Position numbers and translations under genes: made by a program
Source: an uncultured Flavobacteriaceae bacterium
Lineage (GTDB): Bacteria; Bacteroidota; Bacteroidia; Flavobacteriales; Flavobacteriaceae
Assembly (NCBI GenBank): GCA_947493175.1
Contig: CANLQD010000004.1
Location: 310,001-374,000, forward strand
DNA: 64,000 nt
Direction of reading: 5' to 3'
The notes under the pieces: model-generated
The model's input: only the letters and a program-made list of their open reading frames with translations
Databases searched by the model: none
What the model was told of the DNA's origin: nothing
Part shown: in pieces, positions 1-9,681 of the stretch
Layout of the letters: each line of letters begins with the position of its first letter
How positions within the stretch are numbered: position 1 is the first letter of the stretch

Positions 1-2656
1 TGGATTTTCCATTGAGCCTTAGGGTGATGGTGTAGTCTCCCGGCGGAACGACATGGCCCCGAAAGCCGGCCTCTATATATACATTTGGAATTCCCGGAAG
101 CAGGGGTGTACGCATATCCCACACAAATCGATTAAGGCCTTCCTTCTTGGATAAGGTCGGTGCCGGTGGTGGGCCGCCCCCGTTATGAGGTTGGTAGTTT
201 TTATCTTTTTGGGAGGAAAAGCTACGGATTACGTTTCCATTTGCATCTTCAATGTCCATAGTCATTGGTATAGAATCCAATCCCTTTGGCAATTCATAGT
301 ACAATACCATTCCGTTGGCAGGGTTCACTCCACGGAAGTCCATAGCCCCATCGAACTTAGAGATGTCACCGTTCATGGGACTACGCCATGAGCCATTAAG
401 GGTGTTAGTCGGTTTGTACAGTTTAAAATTGGGGTCTCCTTGTGATGAATTAGGGGTTGTTTTTAAAGTATGATATTGTGCCAAAACCGATAGATCATCC
501 AATATCCAAAACGAGCGGCCGGAAGTAGCAACAATCAGGTCGCCACGATGTACCTTCAAATCGGTTATCGGTGCCGTAGGGAGGTTCAACTGGAAGAGTG
601 TCCATGATTTTCCGCCATTCCAAGAGATGTAAAGACCCTTTTCGGTTCCGGCATACATTAGATCTTTGCTATTTTGATCTTCGCGAATTACCCGGGTATA
701 GGCACCAACGGGAATACCGGTACTGATCGGGGTCCAAGTGTTACCATAGTTAGTAGATTTGTATAATGCCGGAGTGAAGTCGTTAAACTTGTACTTCGTA
801 GTCGCGATATAGACCGTTGCCGGGTCATGCGGAGATATTTCAATGGCATTGACCAAGGTTTCCCCAAGATTTTTGGGCGTAATGTTCTGCCAAGTTTCCC
901 CATTGTCCCTAGATATATGTACCAGGCCATCATCACTTCCGGTATAGAAGACACCACTTTCATGGGGGGATTCTATCAAATAGGAAATGGTGCCGTAGTT
1001 TTCGGCACCTACGGCTTCGTTGGTATACGGCCCGCCTCCTTTTCCCTGTTTAGCATCGATATTCCTAGTGAGGTCGGGGGAAATTTCTTCCCAAGTAACC
1101 CCCATATCCCTAGTACGAAGTACGACTTGTGCGCAGTGATAAAAGGTATTGGGTTCGTGTTGGGATTTGATGATAGGGGCATTCCAATTATACAGATATT
1201 TCATATCCCTGGCTGCTCTTCCCAAGTATTGAATCGGGGCGGCCATTACTTTTGTCCCAACGTTCGATTTGGTATCCAACAATTCGATCGTGCCCAGATA
1301 ACTGCCGCCCATTACATAGCGTGGGTCGTCGGGGTCAAAGGCTAAAAAGGCGCTTTCGCCCCCTGCAGAGGCACTCCAGTCGTGCTCGGTAATGCCGTTA
1401 CTTCCTACTGCCAGGCTCGCAATCTTGACAGAGGAATTGTCTTGTTGTCCTCCATAGATATGATATGGAAAGAGGTTGTCAACACTGATTCGATAAAACT
1501 GCGCGGTGGGCATGATATCCTGAGTCGACCAATGTTTTCCAAAATCAAAACTAATGGAAGCACCACCATCATCGGCCAACACCATGTTATCGGAATTATC
1601 GGGATTGATCCATAGGTCGTGGTAATCGCCATGGGCCACATTCAGGTCTTCCCATGTTTTACCCCCATCGATAGAGCGTAGAAAAGGCGCGCTCATGACA
1701 TAAACAACATTTTCATTGTTCGGGTCAAGGAACAACTCAATATAATACCAAGCTCTTTGCACCAACCGATTGTCCCCACTGACCATATTCCAGCTTTTAC
1801 CGGCATCGTCAGAGACGAAAAGTCCGCCCTTATCTTTATTGCTATCGCTTTCGATCAATGCAAATACCTTGTCTGGGTTGGCCGGGCTCACGGCAATCGC
1901 CATTTTTCCCTTTTCGACTGGGAGACCTTCGGTCAACTCGGTCCAAGTTTCCCCAGCATCGATCGATTTATAAAGGCCGCTGCCTTCTCCACCACTGATC
2001 ATCATATTTGGGTCGCGTTCATGCTGCCACAAGGCGGCATATAACACATTGGGGTCGGTCGCATCCATTGACAATTCTACCCCACCGCTCAATTCATTTT
2101 TATAAAGGGTTTTTTTCCATGTTTGTCCACCATCAACCGATTTATAGATGCCTCGATCGGGTGTAGGGCCGTACAAAGCTCCCTGTGCCGCGACATAAAC
2201 AACATCCGGATTCTTAGGATGAATAACGATACGGGAGATATGTTGGGTTCTTTCCAGTCCTATTTTTTGCCAGGTCTTACCAGCGTTGGTCGACTTATAG
2301 ACGCCATCCCCATAGGAAGCCATAACCCCACGAGGGGCGTGTTCGCCCATGCCACAGTAGACCACGTTCGGGTCGGAAGCCGAAACGGCAATCGCACCGA
2401 CCGAGCCCATTTCAAAAAAACCATCCGAGATATTGTTCCAATGTTGGCCGGCATCGGTGGTTTTCCAGAGTCCGCCTCCCGTGGTACCCATATAGTAGGT
2501 CAAAGGATTCCCGATGACACCGGTAGCGCAAACAGATCGCCCGCCACGAAACGGGCCAATATTTCGGAATTTCATAGGCTCGAAGTATTCTTCGGCCGTT
2601 TGGGAAAAAGTAATCGTAGTAGCAAATGCCAATAAGAAGAGTACTAATTTTTTCAT
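1..2656 (-). CDS. Exported VPS10/sortilin-type BNR (Asp-box) repeat protein, C-terminus cut by window edge
   Basis: The reading frame is open from an ATG at 2656 to the left edge, so about 885 residues are visible and the C-terminus is missing. It starts with a Sec signal ([19 protein letters not shown]) followed by the motif [15 protein letters not shown]. The body carries many Asp-box type repeats such as [12 protein letters not shown] and [12 protein letters not shown], typical of sialidase/sortilin beta-propellers. The 1048-residue protein at 33930-37076 is a clear paralogue, which gives the expected full length. Proteins of this family are often annotated as glycosyl hydrolases, but no catalytic residues can be assigned here. 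It is most likely a periplasmic or surface propeller with unknown ligand. It is the last visible gene of a minus-strand run that contains sugar genes. Confidence 0.88.
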   Translation of the reverse strand, partial: MKKLVLFLLAFATTITFSQTAEEYFEPMKFRNIGPFRGGRSVCATGVIGNPLTYYMGTTGGGLWKTTDAGQHWNNISDGFFEMGSVGAIAVSASDPNVVYCGMGEHAPRGVMASYGDGVYKSTNAGKTWQKIGLERTQHISRIVIHPKNPDVVYVAAQGALYGPTPDRGIYKSVDGGQTWKKTLYKNELSGGVELSMDATDPNVLYAALWQHERDPNMMISGGEGSGLYKSIDAGETWTELTEGLPVEKGKMAIAVSPANPDKVFALIESDSNKDKGGLFVSDDAGKSWNMVSGDNRLVQRAWYYIELFLDPNNENVVYVMSAPFLRSIDGGKTWEDLNVAHGDYHDLWINPDNSDNMVLADDGGASISFDFGKHWSTQDIMPTAQFYRISVDNLFPYHIYGGQQDNSSVKIASLAVGSNGITEHDWSASAGGESAFLAFDPDDPRYVMGGSYLGTIELLDTKSNVGTKVMAAPIQYLGRAARDMKYLYNWNAPIIKSQHEPNTFYHCAQVVLRTRDMGVTWEEISPDLTRNIDAKQGKGGGPYTNEAVGAENYGTISYLIESPHESGVFYTGSDDGLVHISRDNGETWQNITPKNLGETLVNAIEISPHDPATVYIATTKYKFNDFTPALYKSTNYGNTWTPISTGIPVGAYTRVIREDQNSKDLMYAGTEKGLYISWNGGKSWTLFQLNLPTAPITDLKVHRGDLIVATSGRSFWILDDLSVLAQYHTLKTTPNSSQGDPNFKLYKPTNTLNGSWRSPMNGDISKFDGAMDFRGVNPANGMVLYYELPKGLDSIPMTMDIEDANGNVIRSFSSQKDKNYQPHNGGGPPPAPTLSKKEGLNRFVWDMRTPLLPGIPNVYIEAGFRGHVVPPGDYTITLRLNGKS

Positions 2657-2737
2657 GGATATTCAATGTTTTGTTCGCATTTGGTGTTTTTCTGTTTTAT
2701 ACTAAATGTCGACTGAAAAGGAGAAGTCCTCTTCGGT

Positions 2738-4597
2738 CTATTCTTTTAACAAGTGACCTTCCCAGTTTATGGATCTTTCAAACGGCTCGAGGATCTTATC
2801 GGTCAGTATACTTAGCGTTCTTCGCGTGAGCGGTGTACGTTTATCACAAGTTTGTAAGATACTCCAAGACTGCCAAGAATCTGCGATGGCTTCTAGGTTG
2901 TAGGTAGGTTTCACCCTCTGGACTACCTTCTTAAGAAAATCAAGTTGCAAATGACCTCCCGAAGCGGGTAGTTCAGAAATTTCGGGAAAATAGGGAAGCA
3001 GCCCTATTTTCCATTCGTATTCCGAGACCATTCGTTCCGGATAAAACCAAGTTTGATTGGCCCACTTGTAAGGTACACCAAATCCTTGTAAGATTCCCGT
3101 TGCACCTATTTTTTGTATGGAGGAAAAAGCGGGATCGTCAACAGCTACATCTATAAATGGCATGAGATAGGCATTGTTTTTAAGAAGTGATTGCTGTACG
3201 GTTCGGATGGATACTTCGGAAGGGGTCTTGCTTTCATGTACTGCTATTGCGGCCAGTGCTCCGGCCGCTTGGCCGATTCCCATGACCACAGGCTGTAAAC
3301 GAGTAGTGCCGTTTGCAATATTGGATACACTGATATTTTTTTCTGCAACCAAGAAGTTGGGGATGTTTTCCGGAACTATTGTGCCAAGGGGAATATTGTA
3401 ACTCGGTACTTTGATGTTAATGAATTCAATTTCAGGAGCCTCTGGGTTTTTATCATGATGATGGTCAATAGGGTAATCCCCGACGGCTACTCCCGTCTTG
3501 TAGAGGTCAAAGTCATAGGGTCTTTCTAAATGATTCACTGTTAGAAATACTTTTCCTTTCATCCGTCGTGCCTCCCGATGATAAGGAATCATGGGATACC
3601 GATCTTTTGTAGGGAATTCATCCGCTAGACGAAGGTTTTGAAAACCGAGCTCATTCTGAATGTAATAGAGAAACCCTTGGGTGAACGCCTTTGCCTTTTG
3701 AAGTTGTTCTTGTTGTTCATTTAAGCTGAGTTCGGGCCAATTTAAATAGAAGTCGTTCCCGCAATTGGGCCAGTTGATCAAGTATTTATCATTGGGAAGT
3801 TTTGCATAATCGAGCATTTGTTTGCAGTCGCTGACCGAACCGAACATATCGCTTGCCTCCCGTTTGCAGGCACAGGCAAAATCGCCGGGGTTATAGTTCT
3901 TGGGTTTTTTGACTAGCCCTTTTTTACTCTTTGACAATCTGGTGTCTTTTGAGACATCCTTTAAAATAGCGGTATAGGTGAGATCTTGTACAATTTGGTT
4001 GGCCATTTTAGGGGCTTCTTGCTCTCCTGTATCTTCTTTTGCATCCATCCCGACTCGGAAGTCGGCCTTTAGAAGGGGAAGTAGATCTCCCGTTTCGGTG
4101 GCATCGATCAACATGGGGGCTCTTATTGTTCTTTTTTTACCTTTTTGAAGATACGTGATCAGCCATTCGCTCGATTTACGTTCTACCTTTTGAAATTTGG
4201 CGTTGAAAGCTATTTGTACATTGGGAATGGCTGCCAGCTGTTGAAGAATTCTGTTTCCGACAGAAGGCTCGAACAAGGTATGGCTTACCCAGCCTGTGGC
4301 CACCGAATCTGGCCCCCCATAGTAGGCATACAAGGCCTCTCTGAACTCGCCCCAGATACCGGAAGGCAGCTTGTGATTTCCATCAATAGCCGAAACACCA
4401 GCCGAGGTCAACATACCGCCTAACCAAGAAGTTGATTCTATCAACTGTACCCTTGCGCCCATGCGGGCCGCCTGTATGGCGGCCGAAGTACCACCTGCTC
4501 CACCACCTATGATAATAACATCTGCTTGGTTTTGTGCCACTAATAAGCAGGGAAAGGACATGAGGGTCAAGAGGAAAAAGGGAGCGAGTATTTTCAT
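2738..4597 (-). CDS. Secreted FAD-dependent oxidoreductase (FAD_oxidored family)
   Basis: 619 residues. A signal peptide (residues 1-21, ending LLVAQ) is followed directly by a Rossmann dinucleotide motif, VIIIGGGAGGTSAAIQAA, and then by SWLGGMLTSAG, both typical of the PF12831 FAD-binding oxidoreductases found in Bacteroidetes and Planctomycetes. The motif MIPYHREARRMKG lies in the middle and a second FAD-contact segment (NGTTRLQPVVMGIGQAAGAL) in the C-terminal half. Substrate is unknown; members often sit in sugar-degradation loci. The gene ends 81 bp before the BNR protein start and begins 14 bp after the epimerase stop, so it probably shares their transcript. Being exported with FAD is notable, because the cofactor must be loaded before or after secretion. 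Confidence 0.85.
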   Translation of the reverse strand: MKILAPFFLLTLMSFPCLLVAQNQADVIIIGGGAGGTSAAIQAARMGARVQLIESTSWLGGMLTSAGVSAIDGNHKLPSGIWGEFREALYAYYGGPDSVATGWVSHTLFEPSVGNRILQQLAAIPNVQIAFNAKFQKVERKSSEWLITYLQKGKKRTIRAPMLIDATETGDLLPLLKADFRVGMDAKEDTGEQEAPKMANQIVQDLTYTAILKDVSKDTRLSKSKKGLVKKPKNYNPGDFACACKREASDMFGSVSDCKQMLDYAKLPNDKYLINWPNCGNDFYLNWPELSLNEQQEQLQKAKAFTQGFLYYIQNELGFQNLRLADEFPTKDRYPMIPYHREARRMKGKVFLTVNHLERPYDFDLYKTGVAVGDYPIDHHHDKNPEAPEIEFINIKVPSYNIPLGTIVPENIPNFLVAEKNISVSNIANGTTRLQPVVMGIGQAAGALAAIAVHESKTPSEVSIRTVQQSLLKNNAYLMPFIDVAVDDPAFSSIQKIGATGILQGFGVPYKWANQTWFYPERMVSEYEWKIGLLPYFPEISELPASGGHLQLDFLKKVVQRVKPTYNLEAIADSWQSWSILQTCDKRTPLTRRTLSILTDKILEPFERSINWEGHLLKE

Positions 4598-4611
4598 TGG
4601 TCTACAGTCAT

Positions 4612-5778
4612 TTAAGAATTCTTAGGTGCTGAAAAGGCTTCTCCGATTTCAAGTAGTGCCCGGGGTACGTGAAAGCACCCCTTCCACTTACCGCCCTTTA
4701 GGTCTAGCAATACCTCTCCACGACGATTCAAATAACCATACCATTCACCTCCTCTATTGGCATCCCTAAAATGATTCCATGTGTAGTCGTGTACCTTTTC
4801 AAACCATTCTTTTGCCATGGGGCTTTGGTTCCGCGCATATGTTTTGGCCAATGCTACCAAGGTTTCAAGGTGTACCCACCAAAGCTTTTGGTCCCATTCG
4901 AGTTGTTGCGGGGGGTGCCCTTTTATATCCATAAAGTAAAAAATACCTCCATGGATATTATCCCAACCATGTTCTAATTGCCGATACATGATTTTTTCGG
5001 CTTTTTCAACCAATTTTTGGTCATTTTTTCGAAGCCCCAGATTCATGATGAACCACATCGCCTCGATAGCATGCCCGGGATTCAAAAGTCTGCCTTCAAA
5101 ACTATCTACAGATTGCCCAGTTACCGAAACGTTCTCTAGAATAAGCCCGCTGTCCGTATCATAAAATCGGTCCATAATTAAATCGATGACCGGATCGGTA
5201 AGTTTTAGTACTTCTTCGACTCCAAGTAGATGTTCCAATTCTAGGGAAAGATTACAGAGAATCATGGGAAGTGCAAAATTCTGGAGGTCTCTGCTGCCTG
5301 GCACCAACTTGTTGTAGGCGCCTTTTGGATTTTCTTGTCGCTTTAAAATATTTTGAAAGGTATTCAAGGTGATATCCGCATACCGTTGCTCAGGTACGAT
5401 TTGGTAAAGAGTACCAAAGGCCATGGCTGCAAAACAGTCTGAAAAAATGTTGTAAGGTTGTACGAGCGGTTTACCTTCCCGATTTAGTGAAAAGTACCAA
5501 TTGCCCTCGGAATCTCTTCCGTGCCGTTCTAAAAAATGGGCGCCGTGCAAGGCAATATTTTTCCAGGCTTCATTTTTTTGTACTTTTTGGTATATTACAG
5601 AGAACAGCCATGTCTGCCGCGCTTGAAGCCAAATAAACTTATCGGTATCAAATACGGTCCCATTTCCTTTGATACAGGTGAAATAACCACCATAATCCTT
5701 GTCTAACGAATGCTTTTCCCAAAACGGAACAATCTCGTTCAGCAATTCGTTTCTATAAAGATCTGCATAGTGGTTCAC
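4612..5778 (-). CDS. N-acylglucosamine 2-epimerase / cellobiose 2-epimerase family protein
   Basis: 388 residues, the usual length for the AGE (alpha/alpha)6-barrel family. Recognisable family signatures are NPGHAIEAMWFIMNLG around residue 230, WWVHLETLVALAKTY near residue 310, and KWKGCFHVPRALLEIG at the C-terminus, which supply the conserved histidines of the active-site funnel. There is no signal peptide, so the enzyme acts in the cytoplasm and probably interconverts the C2 epimers of an aldose, an oligosaccharide reducing end or an N-acyl sugar. The exact substrate cannot be read from sequence. It lies 5 bp from the DUF4434-like gene and near a sodium/solute symporter, so an imported sugar is the likely substrate. 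Confidence 0.9.
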   Translation of the reverse strand: MNHYADLYRNELLNEIVPFWEKHSLDKDYGGYFTCIKGNGTVFDTDKFIWLQARQTWLFSVIYQKVQKNEAWKNIALHGAHFLERHGRDSEGNWYFSLNREGKPLVQPYNIFSDCFAAMAFGTLYQIVPEQRYADITLNTFQNILKRQENPKGAYNKLVPGSRDLQNFALPMILCNLSLELEHLLGVEEVLKLTDPVIDLIMDRFYDTDSGLILENVSVTGQSVDSFEGRLLNPGHAIEAMWFIMNLGLRKNDQKLVEKAEKIMYRQLEHGWDNIHGGIFYFMDIKGHPPQQLEWDQKLWWVHLETLVALAKTYARNQSPMAKEWFEKVHDYTWNHFRDANRGGEWYGYLNRRGEVLLDLKGGKWKGCFHVPRALLEIGEAFSAPKNS

Positions 5779-5783
5779 AGGAG

Positions 5784-6713
5784 TTATAGTTTAAAATGTT
5801 CTCGATAGCGGTTGTATAAGTGATGTGCCTGTATATAGGCTGATTGCGGACTCATAAAATGGGAAAACTCAAAGGTAATCGCTTTTTCACATTCCGCTCT
5901 TTGTGCCGCTTCTAGCTTTAGCAATAGTTTTTCAAATTTGATAGGCATGAATTTGATGGGCATGTCACGATCAAAGGATTCCGAGTTGGTCCAAGATTGC
6001 AATCCGTATTTATCCGCCAATTGTTTGTTTATTTTTAGATAATCTTCCAATTCTTCAAATGCCACATGACCGTCTTGGAAGGCAACAATATCTACAGCTT
6101 CTTTGATGCCGTCAAAAATCTCGTCCCACTCCTTTTCATGTTCGGTCAAGGTAACCACATCCGATTTGGTGATGTCGGCAGAAGCGGCAAGTACCGCCTT
6201 TTTGCCATCGATCCATGGGGAGATTAAAACGGGTAAACCATCGCTAACACTCTTGCATTGCTGGCCTAAGCTTGCGATGGCCTCAATAGCTCCTTTGGTT
6301 TTTCGGCTTAGTTCCAGGCTTAGGTACCATCCCTTGAAGCTTTTATAACGCCCATATCGCTGGTAAACTTCTTCGATAAGCTTTAGGTTAAGATCTATTT
6401 CATGGCGCATGTCACCCGTATCCCAATAGATGCCACTATCATAGGTTCCGAAATAGAAATCCATACCGTATTTTTCAGATAGCTCTAGATACATTTCTAC
6501 TAAATCCATTGGGGGTTTAAAACAACTATGTTCCTGGATCAAATAGGGCGAAGTATAGGTTAAAAAGCGCCGGTAACCGGAACGAATCAAAATGACCGTG
6601 TCGATTCCGACTTTTTTCATGTGCGCAAAATCGGCATCCCATTCTTTTCTGCCCCAATTTTGATGGGGAATGTCATGACTTATTTCATCTAAAAAAGTTC
6701 CTGTTAGCTGCAT
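5784..6713 (-). CDS. DUF4434-like TIM-barrel protein, putative glycosidase-related
   Basis: 309 residues without a signal peptide. The opening MQLTGTFLDEISHDIPHQNW, the block MKKVGIDTVILIRSGY and the later KYGMDFYFGTYDSG resemble the DUF4434 proteins, whose predicted fold is a GH-type TIM barrel. Acidic residues in FKGWYLSLELS and FEFSHFMSP could be catalytic, but this is inference. The gene begins 4 bp downstream of the symporter stop and ends 5 bp before the epimerase start, which argues for co-expression and for work on the same carbohydrate inside the cell. No experimental function is known to me for the family. Confidence 0.6.
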   Translation of the reverse strand: MQLTGTFLDEISHDIPHQNWGRKEWDADFAHMKKVGIDTVILIRSGYRRFLTYTSPYLIQEHSCFKPPMDLVEMYLELSEKYGMDFYFGTYDSGIYWDTGDMRHEIDLNLKLIEEVYQRYGRYKSFKGWYLSLELSRKTKGAIEAIASLGQQCKSVSDGLPVLISPWIDGKKAVLAASADITKSDVVTLTEHEKEWDEIFDGIKEAVDIVAFQDGHVAFEELEDYLKINKQLADKYGLQSWTNSESFDRDMPIKFMPIKFEKLLLKLEAAQRAECEKAITFEFSHFMSPQSAYIQAHHLYNRYREHFKL

Positions 6714-6717
6714 ATGC

Positions 6718-8547
6718 CTATGCTGTTTTTTCCAAATGGTTCCACCAATATTTTTTTAATAGGTAACTAGTGAGGAGCAATATGCCGCACCAAATGACCA
6801 TCTCGGTATTTTCACGCAGCATAAAATAGATAGGGATGACCACTTGGGCCATTTGCCAAACGATTCCCACTGCAATATTGAAGCTATCCCTTTTGAAATC
6901 CATATTGGGGATAAAGTTGGGGTCTTCTACCATCACTTCTTTTTTGATGGGTCCCCAGAACCCCCATGGTTTGGTTTGCTTATAAAATACTTTGACTTGT
7001 TCCTTGTTGGGCAAAGGCTCTAAGAAGGTTCCCACGATACATCCCAGCATGGAAAAACCAAAAATGAAAGGGAATACAAAAATATCCACATACTCAGGAA
7101 AGAAGAAAAGTTTGGTGGTCGAGGCGATCAAACCAAAAAGCATTCCCCAGAAGTATCCATTGCCGGTAAATCGCCACCAAATCCATTTTAAGACGTTTGC
7201 GGCTACGTACCCACCATAAAGGGCCGAGCTGAGCCACAGAATTAAGGTATTCAATGAGCTGGCATTGAAACCAAAAAAGATACCTACTACCACCATGGCC
7301 AGGGAAGAGAGAATACTCAATTGCACCAGCTTTTTATCGGGAGCTCCAGGATTGATGTATTTCTTGTAAATATCATTAACGATATAGGCCGGCGCCGAAT
7401 TCACGAAAGCCGCAAATGTCCCCATGAAAGCTGCTAGGAAACCGGCCAGCATTAGGCCTTTGAGACCCACTGGTAGAAACTTATTGATAGCCAATGGCAA
7501 TACTTGTTCAAAATCGATTTGTGACCCCATTGCGGTGAGTTCAGGTCCTAGAAAAACGAGGGAGAGCACCGCAAACCCTACAATCATAAAATACCGGGGA
7601 ATATACAGTACGCAAATGGTCAAAAAGCTCATTTTAGCCGCCTCGGCAGGAGTGCGTGTCGCCAAAACCCGTTGCATGTCGTAGCTTGGAACAGGACCTG
7701 CAATCGAGGCAAAGATTCCTTTTAAGACCATTAATACGAACAGGATTCCAAAGAGGTCGAATCCATCACTCTTTATTTTGTTAGTTACTTGGGGAAAGGC
7801 AGTATTGCTCCAATCAAGGTCCAACTGCCATCCGAAGAACAGTTGTTTCCAGCCGCCGGGTACAGCCGCTTCAATTTGACCGGCCCCTACCATGTTGTAG
7901 GCCACAATTCCCACTCCAAAACAGGCGATGGTCATAATGATGAATTGCATTACCTCGGTGGCGACTACACTATGCATACCTCCTTTTACGGTATACAGGG
8001 AGGTGAGACCACATACGATCAAGGCATAACTACGTGCCGAGGAAACCTCGTACCCCAAAAAATGAAATGCAAGGTCCCAAGGAAGAATCGAGGTACAATA
8101 CTTTCCGATTCCTTCAAAGAAATAGGCGATAAAACCAAGGACGCTGATTACTGCGAAAATAACAATGATAATATGGGATAGTTTGGCTCCCTTGCCGTCG
8201 CCAAAACGAAAGCTAATCCATTCAGCACCCGTCATCACATTGGAACGGCGCATCCAAATGGCAAGGTAAACGAACACGAAAACTTGGTTCCATACAGGCC
8301 AAATCCAAGGGAGCCATGCACTTTTGAGTCCGTAAACAAATAAAATACCTACGGTCCACATGGTACCGGAAATGTCGAACATCCCAGAGGCATTACTGAG
8401 ACCCAAATAATACCATGGCAGTTGGTTGCCACCAAGAAAATAAGATTCGAGGTTTTTAGAGGATTTTTTAGAGAGATAAAATCCAAGTGCCAAGACGCCG
8501 ATAACATAGATGAGTACAATGGCAATGTCCCAATAAGAAAGGTTCAT
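6718..8547 (-). CDS. Sodium:solute symporter (SSS family)
   Basis: 609 residues with roughly 13-15 hydrophobic helices. The N-terminal helix contains LIYVIGVLALGFYLSKKSSK, followed by SYFLGGNQLPWYYLGLSN, the typical SSS opening. Further family landmarks are YTVKGGMHSVVATEVMQF and the glycine-rich LAGFLAAFMGTFAAFVNSAPAY. It is an inner-membrane transporter that couples solute uptake to sodium. As first gene of the minus-strand run that continues into DUF4434, AGE epimerase and FAD oxidoreductase genes, it probably imports the sugar those enzymes handle. Close SSS relatives carry sugars, myo-inositol or sialic acid; the substrate is not readable here. Confidence 0.92.
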   Translation of the reverse strand: MNLSYWDIAIVLIYVIGVLALGFYLSKKSSKNLESYFLGGNQLPWYYLGLSNASGMFDISGTMWTVGILFVYGLKSAWLPWIWPVWNQVFVFVYLAIWMRRSNVMTGAEWISFRFGDGKGAKLSHIIIVIFAVISVLGFIAYFFEGIGKYCTSILPWDLAFHFLGYEVSSARSYALIVCGLTSLYTVKGGMHSVVATEVMQFIIMTIACFGVGIVAYNMVGAGQIEAAVPGGWKQLFFGWQLDLDWSNTAFPQVTNKIKSDGFDLFGILFVLMVLKGIFASIAGPVPSYDMQRVLATRTPAEAAKMSFLTICVLYIPRYFMIVGFAVLSLVFLGPELTAMGSQIDFEQVLPLAINKFLPVGLKGLMLAGFLAAFMGTFAAFVNSAPAYIVNDIYKKYINPGAPDKKLVQLSILSSLAMVVVGIFFGFNASSLNTLILWLSSALYGGYVAANVLKWIWWRFTGNGYFWGMLFGLIASTTKLFFFPEYVDIFVFPFIFGFSMLGCIVGTFLEPLPNKEQVKVFYKQTKPWGFWGPIKKEVMVEDPNFIPNMDFKRDSFNIAVGIVWQMAQVVIPIYFMLRENTEMVIWCGILLLTSYLLKKYWWNHLEKTA

Positions 8548-8614
8548 TCGGTGTGGCGTATAGGACTTCTAAGATAAGCAAACTTTGGTCTTGATGGCGG
8601 TGTTCCCCTGGTTT

Positions 8615-8646
8615 TTGATGGCGCATCTCACTTTTAACTATCTTTA
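8615..8646 (+). promoter_or_regulatory. Candidate Bacteroidetes-type promoter for the exported isomerase-like gene
   Basis: A TTG at 8615-8617 and TATCTTTA at 8639-8646 are 21 bp apart, matching the Bacteroidetes pattern TTG-(17-23 bp)-TAnnTTTG with one mismatch. The start codon of the plus-strand gene lies 19 bp downstream. The spacer is shared with the divergent symporter gene, for which no good match was seen. Confidence 0.45.
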
Positions 8647-8665
8647 AACAGCTAAATTATTCGCA

Positions 8666-9640
8666 ATGAAAAGAAAAAACTTTTTAAGGCAAACAGCTAT
8701 GGCAGGTACGATGGGTCTGTTAGGGATAGATCATGTGGTAGCCCAATTATTTGAAAACAGTGCTGCAGACGTTATGAAAAACATGGGAATACAACTTTTT
8801 TCCCTCCCCAAACTGCTTGAGGAAGATTTTGAAGGTGGTATTGCCATGCTTTCTAAAATGGGATATACCGAACTGGAGCTTTTCGGGCCTTTTACCTTTA
8901 GTGCCGAAAGTGCCAAGAACAACTGGGAAGCCATTACGCCCCTACTGGGTTTTAAAGGGAGTGGTTTTTTTGGTCGTTCCCCAGATCGGGTAAAAGCTAT
9001 TTTGAAGGAAAACAAGATGACCGTACCCTCTATACATACTGATCTGGATACGCTAGAAAACAATATGGAAGCCTTTGCCGCAGCCAAAATGGTATTAGGG
9101 TTTGAGTATGTAACACTCCCGGCCATTCCCGACGACCGAAGAAAGAAACTGGATGATTACAAGAGAATGGCCGAGACCTTTAATCGAATAGGGGAGAATG
9201 CCCGGAAAATTGGACTCAAGTTTGCATACCACAATCATGGCTACGGCTTGCAGGAAGTCGACGGAGAAGTGCCTTTTGAGGTCATGATCAATGCAACCGA
9301 CCCGAATTTAGTATTTCTGGAAATGGATATTTTTTGGACCATTGCGGGTAGGGCCAATCCGGTGGACTATTTGAAGAAGTATGCGGGACGGTATCATCTG
9401 ATGCATTTGAAAGATATGAAACCCAAAACCCACTTTTCGGGTGATGGTTCCGATGCAGCTCAATGGATGGCGCTCTTTCCTCATATGACGACTGCAGGTG
9501 ACGGCGAGCTCGATTTAGCCGCCATTGTAAAAACCGCCCAGGCAAATGGAGCAAAACACTATTTTGTAGAGCAAGACTTGGTTCAACAGCCCGAGGTGGC
9601 CCTTCAACGCAGTATCGATTATTTGAAAGGTATTCAATAA
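8666..9640 (+). CDS. Exported sugar phosphate isomerase/epimerase-like TIM-barrel protein
   Basis: 324 residues. The N-terminus MKRKNFLRQTAMAGTMGLLG has a basic start followed by a hydrophobic stretch and resembles Tat-type leaders of Bacteroidetes oxidoreductases and isomerases, although no strict twin-arginine is present. The rest matches AP-endonuclease-2/xylose-isomerase-like barrels: GYTELELFGPF, VPSIHTDLDTL, LKFAYHNHGYG, LVFLEMDIFWTIAG and HLMHLKDMK carry the His, Glu and Asp residues that usually bind a metal. It is divergent from the symporter operon and may take part in the same sugar pathway outside the cytoplasm. True isomerase activity is unproven. Confidence 0.82.
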   Translation: MKRKNFLRQTAMAGTMGLLGIDHVVAQLFENSAADVMKNMGIQLFSLPKLLEEDFEGGIAMLSKMGYTELELFGPFTFSAESAKNNWEAITPLLGFKGSGFFGRSPDRVKAILKENKMTVPSIHTDLDTLENNMEAFAAAKMVLGFEYVTLPAIPDDRRKKLDDYKRMAETFNRIGENARKIGLKFAYHNHGYGLQEVDGEVPFEVMINATDPNLVFLEMDIFWTIAGRANPVDYLKKYAGRYHLMHLKDMKPKTHFSGDGSDAAQWMALFPHMTTAGDGELDLAAIVKTAQANGAKHYFVEQDLVQQPEVALQRSIDYLKGIQ

Positions 9641-9681
9641 GACCGAATATTCCCTTACGGATTTTGGGAACAAAAGTAAAT

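Noticed and set aside
827..1345. 172-codon plus-strand reading frame
   Set aside because: It lies opposite the continuous minus-strand BNR protein frame, has no domain match and no family-like composition.
2738..4597. Split of the FAD oxidoreductase into two genes
   Set aside because: The frame is continuous with N- and C-terminal FAD motifs in one protein of normal length.
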